Origin: Paractinoplanes aksuensis
GTDB lineage: Bacteria > Actinomycetota > Actinomycetes > Mycobacteriales > Micromonosporaceae
NCBI RefSeq assembly: GCF_024137025.1
Contig: NZ_JAMYJR010000048.1
Span: 62,001 to 126,000 of the forward strand
Length of the DNA: 64,000 nucleotides
Direction of reading: 5' to 3'
The notes beneath the pieces were generated by a model, which searched no databases, had not been told where the DNA came from, and saw only the letters and a program-made list of their open reading frames with translations. Shown piece after piece: positions 43,061 through 50,831 of this stretch. Both the position numbers and the translations under genes were made by a program. Every line of letters begins with the position of its first letter. Within the stretch, counting starts at the first letter, position 1.

Positions 43061-43678
43061 CTATTCTGCGGTGGTGGTGGCGGGTGCCTCGGCCTCGACC
43101 GGGGCTTCGCCCTCGCGGGGCTCACGGCCCGGCTTGGTGGCGACGGCGGCCACGGCCGCGGCCTTGGTCGCGCGGTGCGGCGCCAGCACCATGATCATGT
43201 TTCGGCCGTCCTGCTTCGGGCTGGCTTCCACGAATCCCAGCTCCGAGATCTCTTCGCTGAGCCTGCGCAGGAGCCGGAATCCCAGCTCGGGGCGGCTCTG
43301 CTCGCGACCGCGGAACATGATCGTCACCTTGACCTTGTCGCCCGCCTTGAGGAACCGCACCACGTGACCCTTTTTGGTCTCGTAGTCGTGCGGGTCGATC
43401 TTCGGACGGAGCTTCATTTCCTTGATGACGGTCTGCTGCTGGTTGCGCCGTGCTTCGCGTGCCTTCAGTGCGCTCTCGTACTTGAACTTGCCGAAGTCCA
43501 TGAGCTTGCACACCGGCGGCCGCGCCATGGGAGCAACCTCGACCAGATCCAGATCGACATCCGCGGCCAGCTGCAGGGCGCGCTCGAGCGGGACGATGCC
43601 CACCTGCTCACCCTCAGGGCCGACCAATCGGACCTCACGAGCACGGATCTGTTCGTTAACGCGTGGTTCGACGCTGAT
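43061..43678 (-). CDS. infC: Translation initiation factor IF-3 with AUC start codon
   Basis: 205 residues read from an ATC at 43678 (SVEPRVNEQIRAREVRLVG), four bases after AGGAGG (43683-43688). The conserved NEQIRA N-terminus is only in frame from this codon; the first ATG/GTG-type start, at 43627, would cut it off. AUU/AUC starts in infC let IF-3 reduce its own translation, known from E. coli. N-domain, the KYESALKAREARRNQQQ linker and the C-domain (KMKLRPKID-type KEMKLRPKIDPHDYETK) are normal; an Ala/Glu-rich tail (about 170-205) is extra. Confidence 0.95.
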   Translation of the reverse strand: MSVEPRVNEQIRAREVRLVGPEGEQVGIVPLERALQLAADVDLDLVEVAPMARPPVCKLMDFGKFKYESALKAREARRNQQQTVIKEMKLRPKIDPHDYETKKGHVVRFLKAGDKVKVTIMFRGREQSRPELGFRLLRRLSEEISELGFVEASPKQDGRNMIMVLAPHRATKAAAVAAVATKPGREPREGEAPVEAEAPATTTAE

Positions 43679-43960
43679 GGGGCCTCCTCAGAACGGTTAC
43701 TTTGCTGCCAATGTCGGTCGGCCCCGCGCCCCAGGACAACTGGGCGCCGGGAAAGCAGAAGGCCCCAGCGCATGCTGAGGCCCGCTCGACCGGTCATCGA
43801 CGCCCGTGAGGACGCGCCCCGGACGCCGAATCGCTTCGGCGTCCAGGTGACCGGACCCGGCCTTCGTGTCGAAGGCTTCGGGTGGGAACCAGCGGGCTCC
43901 TCTTTCGCGCCTGCATTCGAGATGCGGGCGTGGTCGACGCGTCAACTCTACCAGGTGTAA
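43679..43960 (-). promoter_or_regulatory. Structured 5' leader of infC with three hairpins
   Basis: The 280 bp upstream of infC have no gene. In transcript order they hold perfect or near-perfect hairpins: GCCTTCG-ACA-CGAAGGC (43860-43876), a 10-bp stem GGACGCCGAA/TTCGGCGTCC with a tetraloop (43821-43844), and GGCCTCAGC-loop-GCTGGGGCC (43761-43782) followed by TTCTGCTTTCCC, which looks like an attenuator. A TTGACG and a TAGAGT hexamer lie near 43938-43950 but I could not fit a standard promoter. The leader probably controls infC-rpmI-rplT. Confidence 0.6.
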
Positions 43961-43964
43961 TTGT

Positions 43965-44432
43965 TCAAGCGTCCACGGCCTCGGCGTGCAGCTTGCGCAG
44001 GGTGCGCACGCCGTCGACGGCGTAGTCCTTGTCGGCTGCCTGCAGGGCGTGCACCGAGATCTGCTCGTCGTCGAGCAGCTCGAGCTGGGCCCACGGCGAG
44101 TTCCGGTCGAAGCGCACCTTGCGCACCACCGACCAGGGCAGGTCGTAGCCGCCGACGACGTTACGGACCCTGATGTGCTCGGCGTCGGCGATCACCCGGG
44201 GCCGCAGGAAGGCCAGCACCCCGAGCCCGATCAGGATGCCCAGACCGATCATGGCGGCCTGGTCGCCGCGCTGGAACGAGCCGGAGTTGCCGAAACCGGC
44301 CGACCCCGTGAGGCCGAAGCTCAGCACGGTGAACAGCACCATGACCGCGGCCGCGACCGGGATCGCCACCCACCGGATCTTCTTGGGGCGGTACGTCACC
44401 GTCTGCTCGTCCACGACCTTCAGGCTACTCAC
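43965..44432 (-). CDS. PH-domain-containing membrane protein
   Basis: 155 residues from a GTG at 44432 preceded by GGGGAG. Two transmembrane helices (about 20-40 and 60-77) come before a bacterial PH-like (bPH) domain: RPRVIADAEHIRVRNVVGGYDLPWSVVRKVRF (in parts IRVRNVVGGYDLPW, VVRKVRFDR) and a C-terminal helix. Proteins of this kind follow hisG in many actinobacteria, but no function is known. It starts 14 bp after hisG. Confidence 0.8.
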   Translation of the reverse strand: MSSLKVVDEQTVTYRPKKIRWVAIPVAAAVMVLFTVLSFGLTGSAGFGNSGSFQRGDQAAMIGLGILIGLGVLAFLRPRVIADAEHIRVRNVVGGYDLPWSVVRKVRFDRNSPWAQLELLDDEQISVHALQAADKDYAVDGVRTLRKLHAEAVDA

Positions 44433-44446
44433 GCTCCCCGCCCCCT

Positions 44447-45289
44447 TCACAGCCGGCAATTCGCGATGTCGGTGACCAGAATGGCGCGGGCGCCCAGCTC
44501 GTAGAGCTCGTCCATCACCTTGTGCACATCGGCCCGCGGCACCATGGCCTGCACGGCCACCCAGCCCTCGCGGTGCAGCGGCGAGACCGTGGGCGACTCG
44601 ATGCCCGGGGTCAGCCCGGTGGCCTGGTCGAGCAGATCGGCCCGTACGTCGTAGGCCAGCATCACGTAGCTGCGGGCCACCAGCACGCCCTGCAGCCGCC
44701 GGACGAGCTGGGCCGCGAACGCGTTGTCGTGGTCGGCCCGGCCGATCAGGACGGCCGACGAGCGCAGCAGCGGCTCGCCCAGCGTGACCAGGCCGGCCTG
44801 ACGCAGCGTGGCGCCGGTCTCGACCACGTCGGCGATCAGGTCGGCCACGCCCAGGCGGACCGCGTTCTCGACCGCGCCGTCGAGCCGGACGACGTCGGCC
44901 TTGAGCTCGTGCTCGGCCAGGTAACGCTCGACCACCCCGGGGTACGCGGTGGCGATGCGCTTGCCGCCGATCTCGTCGGCCGAGGCGATCGAGCCGGACG
45001 GCGCGGCCCACCGGAACGTGGCCCCGCCGAAGTTGAGGTCGAGCACCTCGGCCGCCGGGACGCCGGAGTCGACCAGCAGGTCGCGGCCGGTGATGCCGAG
45101 GTCGAGGTCGCCCGACCCCACGTAGGTGGCGATGTCGCGCGGCCGCAGGTAGAAGAACTCGACGTTGTTGGCCTCGTCGCGGCAGATCAGGTCTTTGGGG
45201 TCGGTGCGCTGGCGGTAACCCGCGTCGCGCAGCATCTGCGAGGCGGGCTGGGACAGGGTCCCTTTGTTGGGGACGGCGATGCGCAGCAT
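44447..45289 (-). CDS. hisG: ATP phosphoribosyltransferase (long form)
   Basis: First step of histidine synthesis, condensing ATP and PRPP. 280 residues from ATG 45289 (MLRIAVPNKGTLSQP). Domain I-II are periplasmic-binding-like with GDLDLGITGRDLL (about 66-78) and DLIADVVETGATLRQAGL, the PRPP site (about 142-159). A C-terminal ACT-like domain (about 210-280, WVAVQAMVPRADVHKVMDEL) marks the long, histidine-inhibited hexameric type, which needs no HisZ. Confidence 0.97.
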   Translation of the reverse strand: MLRIAVPNKGTLSQPASQMLRDAGYRQRTDPKDLICRDEANNVEFFYLRPRDIATYVGSGDLDLGITGRDLLVDSGVPAAEVLDLNFGGATFRWAAPSGSIASADEIGGKRIATAYPGVVERYLAEHELKADVVRLDGAVENAVRLGVADLIADVVETGATLRQAGLVTLGEPLLRSSAVLIGRADHDNAFAAQLVRRLQGVLVARSYVMLAYDVRADLLDQATGLTPGIESPTVSPLHREGWVAVQAMVPRADVHKVMDELYELGARAILVTDIANCRL

Positions 45290-45336
45290 CTCGGACGTGC
45301 TCCTTCTGGTCGCTTGATCAAGAGCGGAGTGGCACG

Positions 45337-45609
45337 TCACAGATGTCGATAGACGTCCTTGAGGTCGAGCCCGGTCGCGATCATCAGGACCTGGGCCTGG
45401 TAGAGCAGCTGGGAGATCTCCTCGGCGGCCCGCTCGGGGCCTTCGTGCTCGGCGGCCATCCAGGACTCGGCCGCCTCTTCGACGACCTTCTTCCCGATGA
45501 AGTGGACTCCGCGCTCCAAAGCCGCGACGGTGGACGAACCGGGGGTTCCCTCCGCCGCCTTCGCCTGGAGCTCGGCGAACAACTCTTCGAACGTCTTCAC
45601 GGGGAGCAT
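45337..45609 (-). CDS. hisE: Phosphoribosyl-ATP pyrophosphatase
   Basis: Second step of histidine synthesis. 90 residues: KTFEELFAELQAKAAEG, then the all-alpha MazG-like metal motif GKKVVEEAAESWMAA with EE and downstream ERAAEEISQLLYQAQVLM. The ATG at 45609 is listed; a GTG at 45600 (MKTFEELF) is equally good since neither has a strong ribosome binding site. 47 bp separate it from hisG. Confidence 0.96.
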   Translation of the reverse strand: MLPVKTFEELFAELQAKAAEGTPGSSTVAALERGVHFIGKKVVEEAAESWMAAEHEGPERAAEEISQLLYQAQVLMIATGLDLKDVYRHL

Positions 45610-45677
45610 TTTGCCAACTCGTCACGGGATGGCGACGAACGCCCCCAGCAGGTGAGACGTGTTCTAGGCTCCCGGGC

Positions 45678-46550
45678 ATGGTCAGCCGATTCACCCTTCT
45701 CACCACCGGCGGCGCCGTTCTCGCGCTCGCCGCCCTCGTGGGCTGCTCGCCCGTCGACCAGATCGCCGCCCCCACCGCCTCCGCGAGCGCGTCCGGGGAC
45801 GTTTGCCCTGCTGGTGGCCTCGCCACGAAGACCGCCGGCAAGTTGACGATCGGCACCGACACACCGGCCTACGAGCCGTGGTATTCCGACAACGACCCGA
45901 AGAACGGCAAGGGCTTCGAGTCCGCCGTCGCGTACCAGGTCGCCCAACGGCTGGGATACTCGCAGGACAACGTGATCTGGACCTCTGTGACGTTCAACAA
46001 CGCCATCGCGCCCGGCCCGAAGGCCTACGACTTCGACATCAACCAGTTCTCGATCACCCCCGAACGGCGTAACGCGGTCGACTTCTCGTCGCCGTACTAC
46101 CTGGTCCGGCAGACGGTGATCACGACCAAGGGCTCGAAGATCGCCGGCGCCAAGTCGCTGGCCGACCTCAAGAGCGCCAAGCTCGGGGCCCAGGTCGGCA
46201 CGACCAGCTATCAGGCGGTCACCGACCTGATCAAGCCGAGCACCCAGCCGTCCGTCTTCAACAACAACGACGACGCCAAGGCGGCGCTGGTCAACGGCAC
46301 CGTCGACGGCATCGTGGTCGACCTGCCGACCGCGTTCTACATGACCGGGGCCGAGCTCGACAACGGCGTCATCGTCGGCCAGCTGCCCCAGGTGGGCGTG
46401 CCCGAGCAGTTCGGGCTGGTGCTCGACAAGGGCTCGGCGCTGACCGGTTGCGTCAGCACGGCGGTCGACCAGCTGCGGCAGGACGGCACCCTGGCCGTGC
46501 TGGAGAAGACCTGGCTGGCCGGCAGCGGCGGAGCCCCCGAACTCCAGTGA
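45678..46550 (+). CDS. Polar amino-acid ABC transporter substrate-binding lipoprotein
   Basis: 290 residues with a lipoprotein signal, lipobox AALVGC with the lipidated Cys23. The family-3 binding fold shows LTIGTDTPAYEPWYSDN, KGFESAVAYQVAQRLGY, the switch GPKAYDFDINQFSITPERRNAVDFSSPYY in pieces (DFDINQFSITPERR, VDFSSPYYLV) and KLGAQVGTTSYQAV. The amino acid is unspecified; acidic or basic amino acids are both possible. First gene of a three-gene importer, coupled to the permease by GTGA. Confidence 0.92.
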   Translation: MVSRFTLLTTGGAVLALAALVGCSPVDQIAAPTASASASGDVCPAGGLATKTAGKLTIGTDTPAYEPWYSDNDPKNGKGFESAVAYQVAQRLGYSQDNVIWTSVTFNNAIAPGPKAYDFDINQFSITPERRNAVDFSSPYYLVRQTVITTKGSKIAGAKSLADLKSAKLGAQVGTTSYQAVTDLIKPSTQPSVFNNNDDAKAALVNGTVDGIVVDLPTAFYMTGAELDNGVIVGQLPQVGVPEQFGLVLDKGSALTGCVSTAVDQLRQDGTLAVLEKTWLAGSGGAPELQ

Positions 46551-47395
46551 GCCCTTCGCAATACGAACCAAGCGCGATTCAGCAGGGCCGGATCACCTTC
46601 CGCCGCCGGAAGGCGGTCCGGTCCGTGCTGCTCGCCGCGCTCTCCACCGCGATCGTCGGCACGCTGCTGGGCGTGCTGGTCACCGGCGCTCCCGGGTGGG
46701 ACCGGGTGCGCCAGTCGTTCTTCGACCCGCGGATCGCCCGCGAGTGGCTGCCCGAGATCCTCGAGGGGCTCTGGCTCAACCTGCGCATGCTCGTGTTCTG
46801 CGCGCTCGCGGCGCTGGCGCTGGGGCTGCTCATCGCCGTGCTGCGCACGTTGCGGGGGCCGGTGTTCTTCCCGGTGCGGGCGCTGGCGACCCTCTACACG
46901 TACTCGTTCCGGGGTCTGCCGCTGATCATCGTGATCTATCTGATGGCCTTCGGCATCCCGGGTCTGCGGCTCGAGGGCACGCCGAGCGTCACCGTGCTCG
47001 GCGGGGCGGCCATCGTGATCACCTATGGCGCGTACCTGGCCGAGGTGTTCCGGGCCGGCATCGAGTCGGTGCATCCGAGCCAGATCGCGGCCGCGCGCTC
47101 GCTCGGGCTCAGCTATCGGCAGTCGATGCGGTTCGTGGTGCTGCCCCAGGCCGTCCGCCGGGTGGCTCCGCCGCTGCTGAACGACACCGTCGCCCTGCAG
47201 AAGGACGTCGGGCTGATCTCGCTGGCCGGGCCGATCGACGCGATCCGGATGGCCCAGATCGGCGTGGCCCAGACCGCCAACTTCACCCCGTACGTGGTCG
47301 CCGGCGTGCTCTTCGTGCTACTGGCCCTGCCGCTGATCGCCGTCACCGACTGGGTGACGCTGCGGGCGGCCCGACGGCAGAACGCGGGGACCTGA
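46547..47395 (+). CDS. Polar amino-acid ABC transporter permease
   Basis: 282 residues from a GTG overlapping the binding-protein stop. Five to six membrane helices; the HisMQ-type permease domain carries LEGLWLNLRMLVFCALAALALG and the EAA coupling loop IAAARSLGLSYRQSMRFVVLPQA (about 183-205). There is just one permease gene, so the channel should be a homodimer. The ATPase gene starts one base after its stop. Confidence 0.92.
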   Translation: MSPSQYEPSAIQQGRITFRRRKAVRSVLLAALSTAIVGTLLGVLVTGAPGWDRVRQSFFDPRIAREWLPEILEGLWLNLRMLVFCALAALALGLLIAVLRTLRGPVFFPVRALATLYTYSFRGLPLIIVIYLMAFGIPGLRLEGTPSVTVLGGAAIVITYGAYLAEVFRAGIESVHPSQIAAARSLGLSYRQSMRFVVLPQAVRRVAPPLLNDTVALQKDVGLISLAGPIDAIRMAQIGVAQTANFTPYVVAGVLFVLLALPLIAVTDWVTLRAARRQNAGT

Positions 47396-47396
47396 G

Positions 47397-48137
47397 ATGG
47401 TGCTTTCCTGCACGGACGTCCGCAAGACGTTCGGCTCGCACGTGGTGCTCGACGGGCTCACCCTCGACGTCGGCGAGCACGAGGTGGTGGCGCTGATCGG
47501 CGCTTCCGGTTCGGGCAAGTCGACGCTGCTGCGCTGCGTGAACCTGCTGGCCGAGATCGACGACGGCGTGATCCGCCTCGACGGCGAGGACATCACCGAC
47601 CCGCGGGTCGACCCCGACTCCGTACGCCAGAAGATCGGCCTGGTCTTCCAGTCGTACAACCTGTTCCCGCACATGACCGTTCTCGACAACATCACCCTGG
47701 CTCCCGTACGGGTCCACAAGCGCCCGGCCGCCGAAGCGCGGGACCAGGCGATGGAGTGGCTGAACCGGGTCGGCCTGGCCGACAAGGCGGGCAGCTATCC
47801 GGACAACCTCTCGGGCGGCCAGCAGCAGCGCGTGGCGATCGTGCGGGCCCTGGTCAACAGCCCGCGTCTGCTGCTGCTGGACGAGGTGACCTCCGCACTC
47901 GACCCGGAACTGGTGGGCGAGGTGCTCACCATGATCCGCGAGCTCAAGGGCGAGGGCATGACCATGGTGCTGGCCACCCACGAGATGGGCTTCGCGCGTC
48001 AGGTGGCCGACCGGGTGGCATTCCTCGACAAGGGCCGCGTGCTCGAACAGGGCCCGCCTTCGCAGGTCCTGGGTGATCCCGTGGAGCCCCGCACCCGCCA
48101 GTTCCTGGCCCGGATCATCGAAGCCGGCCGCCTCTGA
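47397..48137 (+). CDS. Polar amino-acid ABC transporter ATPase (GlnQ/HisP type)
   Basis: 246 residues with Walker A GASGSGKST (about 36-44), Q-loop FQSYNLFPHMTVLDNI, signature LSGGQQQRVAIVRAL, Walker B LLLLDEVTSALDPELVGEV and the switch His in LATHEMGFARQVADRV. The DEVTSALDPELVGEVL form is that of GlnQ/HisP. It energises the import of the amino acid captured by the upstream binding protein. The operon sits beside hisE-hisG, which by itself does not prove histidine transport. Confidence 0.95.
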   Translation: MVLSCTDVRKTFGSHVVLDGLTLDVGEHEVVALIGASGSGKSTLLRCVNLLAEIDDGVIRLDGEDITDPRVDPDSVRQKIGLVFQSYNLFPHMTVLDNITLAPVRVHKRPAAEARDQAMEWLNRVGLADKAGSYPDNLSGGQQQRVAIVRALVNSPRLLLLDEVTSALDPELVGEVLTMIRELKGEGMTMVLATHEMGFARQVADRVAFLDKGRVLEQGPPSQVLGDPVEPRTRQFLARIIEAGRL

Positions 48138-48227
48138 GAACCGGCCGTGCGAACTGGCTCGACTGCACGTAGAGACATTTAGATAGAAAGATGTGGCGCG
48201 GCGTCGATGCGACATGACATGGTGCAA

Positions 48228-48252
48228 CGGCGGGCACGGGGGTGAACCGCCG
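48228..48252 (+). promoter_or_regulatory. Hairpin in the leader of the secreted-protein pair
   Basis: CGGCGG (48228-48233) pairs with CCGCCG (48247-48252) across a purine-rich 13-base loop. A second purine-rich stretch ACGGGGAGGCGG follows, and GAGAGGACC precedes the ATG at 48294. An A+T-rich segment near 48172-48192 could hold the promoter. Function unknown; possible leader structure only. Confidence 0.3.
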
Positions 48253-48293
48253 AAACGGGGAGGCGGCCCTCTTGCATCGCTGAGAGGACCGTT

Positions 48294-48710
48294 ATGCGTC
48301 GTTTTATCGCATTTCTGGCCGTCCTGGCCGCTCTGATCACCGGGTCGGCCCTGCTCGCTGGGGGCGCGCAGGCCGACACCGGGCCGTCCACCACCCGCAT
48401 CGTCACCAGCGACCGCGCCGCTCAGGGCGAGCGGGTCGTGGTGACGCTGAGCGCCACCTGCCCGGCCGGCGCCACCATCAAGGTCGATGTCACGGTGACC
48501 GCGGCCAACGAGGACCGCATCGCCCAGGGCAGCCGCCAGAAGAAGGTGGACTGCACCGGCGCCGCCCAGCCCGTCGAGCTGCGCGTCGAGCGCAACCCGA
48601 TCGGCGCGATCTTCATCGTCGGCCAGGCCACGGCGACCACCGTGCGCACGGTCTGCGACGACACCGACTGCGACGTGATTTCGTTCGACGAGACGATTCG
48701 GATCAGCTGA
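48294..48710 (+). CDS. Secreted protein of unknown function, paralogue A
   Basis: 138 residues. A Sec signal peptide (MRRFIAFLAVLAALITGSAL) is cleaved near AQA-DTGP. The mature 110 residues are beta-rich with cysteines in LSATCPAGATIKVDVTVT and KKVDCTGAAQ, and a third pair VCDDTDCDV near the end. It pairs with the next gene: both share a Cys-Pro strand, a VTVT-like strand and a second Cys about 30 residues on. No family recognised. Its TGA shares a base with the next ATG (TGATG), so the two are co-translated. Confidence 0.7.
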   Translation: MRRFIAFLAVLAALITGSALLAGGAQADTGPSTTRIVTSDRAAQGERVVVTLSATCPAGATIKVDVTVTAANEDRIAQGSRQKKVDCTGAAQPVELRVERNPIGAIFIVGQATATTVRTVCDDTDCDVISFDETIRIS

Positions 48711-49099
48711 TGCGCAAAATCATCGCCACTGCCCTGTCCGCCGTCCTGATCCTCGCGCTGGGCCCCGCACCCGCCCGGGCCGACGCCTCGACCGAGATCC
48801 AGCTGTTCTGGACGACGCTCGCCGCCCGCGGGGCCGCGGTCGACGTCAACTTCGGCATAACCTGCCCGGTCGACGTCGACGGCACGGCCACCGTCGCGAT
48901 CACCCAGACCCGCGACGACGGCCTGACCGCGAGCGGCACCGGGTTCGACGAGTTCTCGTGCCGCAACGGCAGCATCCTCAACATCACCCGGGTCACCGCC
49001 AGTGTGCTCGGGGCGCCGTTCGAGCGGGGCTCGGCCCGGCTCACCATGGTGGTGACCGGGGCCGCCCCCATCAACCGGAACGTCCGGCTGACCAGCTAG
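48710..49099 (+). CDS. Secreted protein of unknown function, paralogue B
   Basis: 129 residues with a Sec signal (MRKIIATALSAVLILALG, cleavage near ARA-DAST). The mature part repeats the pattern of the upstream protein: FGITCPVDVDGTATVAITQT, then EFSCRNGSILNITRVTASV, two cysteines that can form one disulphide. It lacks the third cysteine pair of paralogue A. An immunoglobulin-like or small beta-sandwich fold is plausible. The stop codon overlaps that of ribH on the other strand in a CTAG. Confidence 0.7.
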   Translation: MRKIIATALSAVLILALGPAPARADASTEIQLFWTTLAARGAAVDVNFGITCPVDVDGTATVAITQTRDDGLTASGTGFDEFSCRNGSILNITRVTASVLGAPFERGSARLTMVVTGAAPINRNVRLTS

Positions 49100-49572
49100 T
49101 TCTTGGCGAGCTCGCGGAGGACGAGGGCGGCGTCGAGCACGGCCACCGTGGCCTGCCAGCCCTTGTCCTCCACCGAGTCCTCCAGGCCGGCCCGGTCGCG
49201 GGCCTGCCCCAGGCTGTGGACCGTCAGCACACCGTGGCCGACCGGGGTCCGCTCGTCGAGCGCGACCCGGGTCAGGCCCGAGGTCACCGACTCGTTCACG
49301 TAGGCGTAGTGGTCGGTCTCGCCCTTGATCACCACGCCCAGGGCGACCACGGCGTCGCACGTCCGGGCCAGCGCCTGGGCCACGACGGGCAGCTCGACCG
49401 AGCCCGCGACGCGGGTCACCACGACGTCCGTGACCCCGCATTCCTCGGCCGCGGCCCGAGCCCGGTCGATCATGTGGTCGATCAGGTCGGAGTGCCAGCG
49501 CGCGCCGACGATGCCGAGCCGCAGCCCGGCCGCGTCGACCGTCTCCATCTTCGGATCACCGAAACCGGCCAT
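49096..49572 (-). CDS. ribH: 6,7-dimethyl-8-ribityllumazine synthase
   Basis: Condenses the ribB and ribD products into lumazine, building an icosahedral or pentameric shell. 158 residues with RLGIVGARWHSDLIDHM, the substrate loop VALGVVIKGETDHYAYVNESVTSGLT in pieces (ALGVVIKGETDHY, SVTSGLTRV), ERTPVGHGVLT and EDKGWQATVAVL. The usual RGxTxHF reads KGETDHY, still with the catalytic His. Last gene of the rib operon. Confidence 0.95.
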   Translation of the reverse strand: MAGFGDPKMETVDAAGLRLGIVGARWHSDLIDHMIDRARAAAEECGVTDVVVTRVAGSVELPVVAQALARTCDAVVALGVVIKGETDHYAYVNESVTSGLTRVALDERTPVGHGVLTVHSLGQARDRAGLEDSVEDKGWQATVAVLDAALVLRELAKN

Positions 49573-49616
49573 GTCGCCCCCTCTTAGTCAATAATCACCC
49601 GCGGCACACGGGAAAA

Positions 49617-50831
49617 TCAGCCCAACGCCTCGAACAGGTGGCCCATGCGGTCGCGCTTGGTCCGCAGGTAGTGCACGTTCTCGGGGTGCAGCCGCACCGG
49701 CAGCGCCTCGCGGCCCGTGATCGTCAGGCCGTAGCCTTCCAGACCGGCCCGCTTGGCCGGGTTGTTGGTCAGCAGCCGCATCGAGCGCACACCCAGGTCG
49801 TACAGGATCTGGGCACCCGTGCCGTAGTCGCGGGCGTCGGCCGGCAGACCCAGCTCGAGGTTCGCGTCGACGGTGTCGAAGCCGCGATCCTGCAGCTGGT
49901 AGGCCTGCAGCTTGTGCAGCAGCCCGATCCCCCGGCCCTCGTGCCCGCGCATGTAGAGCACGACGCCCCGGCCCGCCTCGGCCACCTTCTGCAGGGCGGC
50001 GTCCAGCTGCGGGCCGCAGTCGCAGCGCTGCGAGCCGAAGACGTCCCCGGTCAGGCACTCCGAGTGGACCCGGACCAGCACGTCCTCGCCGTCGCCGAGG
50101 TCGCCGTAGACCAGCGCGACGTGCTCGCCGTCATCGGTCAGGGCGCGGTAGCCGACGGCGGTGAACAGGCCGTGCTCGGTCGGCAGCCGGGTCTCGACGA
50201 CCCGCTCGACCTGGGTCTCCTGGTGCCGGCGGTAGGCGATCAGCTCGGTGATGCTGATCAGGGCCAGGTCGTGCTCGACGGCGAACTTCTCGAGGTCGGG
50301 GCGGCGCTGCATGGTGCCGTCGTCGTTGACCATCTCGCACAGCACGCCCGCGGGGCGCAGGCCGGCCAGCACGGACAGGTCGATCGCGGCCTCGGTGTGC
50401 CCGGGGCGGCGCAGCACGCCACCGGCCTTGGCCCGCAGCGGCACCACGTGGCCGGGACGGGAGAGGTCGGTCGGCTTGGTCTCGGGCGAGGACAGCAGGC
50501 GGATCGTGCGGGCCCGGTCGGCGGCCGAGATGCCGGTGGCCACGCCCTCGCGGGCATCGACCGTCACCGCGTACGCCGTGCCCCGCGCGTCCTGGTTGGT
50601 GTGGAACATGGGCGGCAGGTCGAGGCGGTCGGCCTCGTCCTCGGTGATCGGCACGCAGATGTAGCCCGAGGTGTAGCGGACCATGAAGGCGACCAGCTCG
50701 GGGGTGGCCTTCTCGGCGGCGAAGATGAGGTCGCCCTCATTCTCGCGGTCCTCGTTGTCGACCACGATCACGGCCTTGCCGGCGGCGATGTCGGCGATCG
50801 CCCGCTCGACGGCGGCGAAGGACTCAGACAT
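49617..50831 (-). CDS. ribBA: Bifunctional 3,4-dihydroxy-2-butanone-4-phosphate synthase / GTP cyclohydrolase II
   Basis: 404 residues. RibB half (about 1-200): VVDNEDRENEGDLIFAAE (24-41) with metal ligands, HTEAAIDLSVLAG. RibA half (about 205-404): zinc site ECLTGDVFGSQRCDCGPQL (Cys at about 258, 269, 271), RGHEGRGIGLLHKLQAY and DYGTGAQILYDLGVRSMRLLTNNPAKR in pieces. Supplies both riboflavin precursors. The start overlaps the riboflavin synthase end by 8 bp. Confidence 0.97.
   Translation of the reverse strand: MSESFAAVERAIADIAAGKAVIVVDNEDRENEGDLIFAAEKATPELVAFMVRYTSGYICVPITEDEADRLDLPPMFHTNQDARGTAYAVTVDAREGVATGISAADRARTIRLLSSPETKPTDLSRPGHVVPLRAKAGGVLRRPGHTEAAIDLSVLAGLRPAGVLCEMVNDDGTMQRRPDLEKFAVEHDLALISITELIAYRRHQETQVERVVETRLPTEHGLFTAVGYRALTDDGEHVALVYGDLGDGEDVLVRVHSECLTGDVFGSQRCDCGPQLDAALQKVAEAGRGVVLYMRGHEGRGIGLLHKLQAYQLQDRGFDTVDANLELGLPADARDYGTGAQILYDLGVRSMRLLTNNPAKRAGLEGYGLTITGREALPVRLHPENVHYLRTKRDRMGHLFEALG

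Noticed and set aside
48228..48293. Leader of the secreted pair as a c-di-AMP or other known riboswitch
   Set aside because: The purine-rich GGGGTGAAC and GGGGAGG blocks are suggestive, but the full set of conserved ydaO-type elements is not there.
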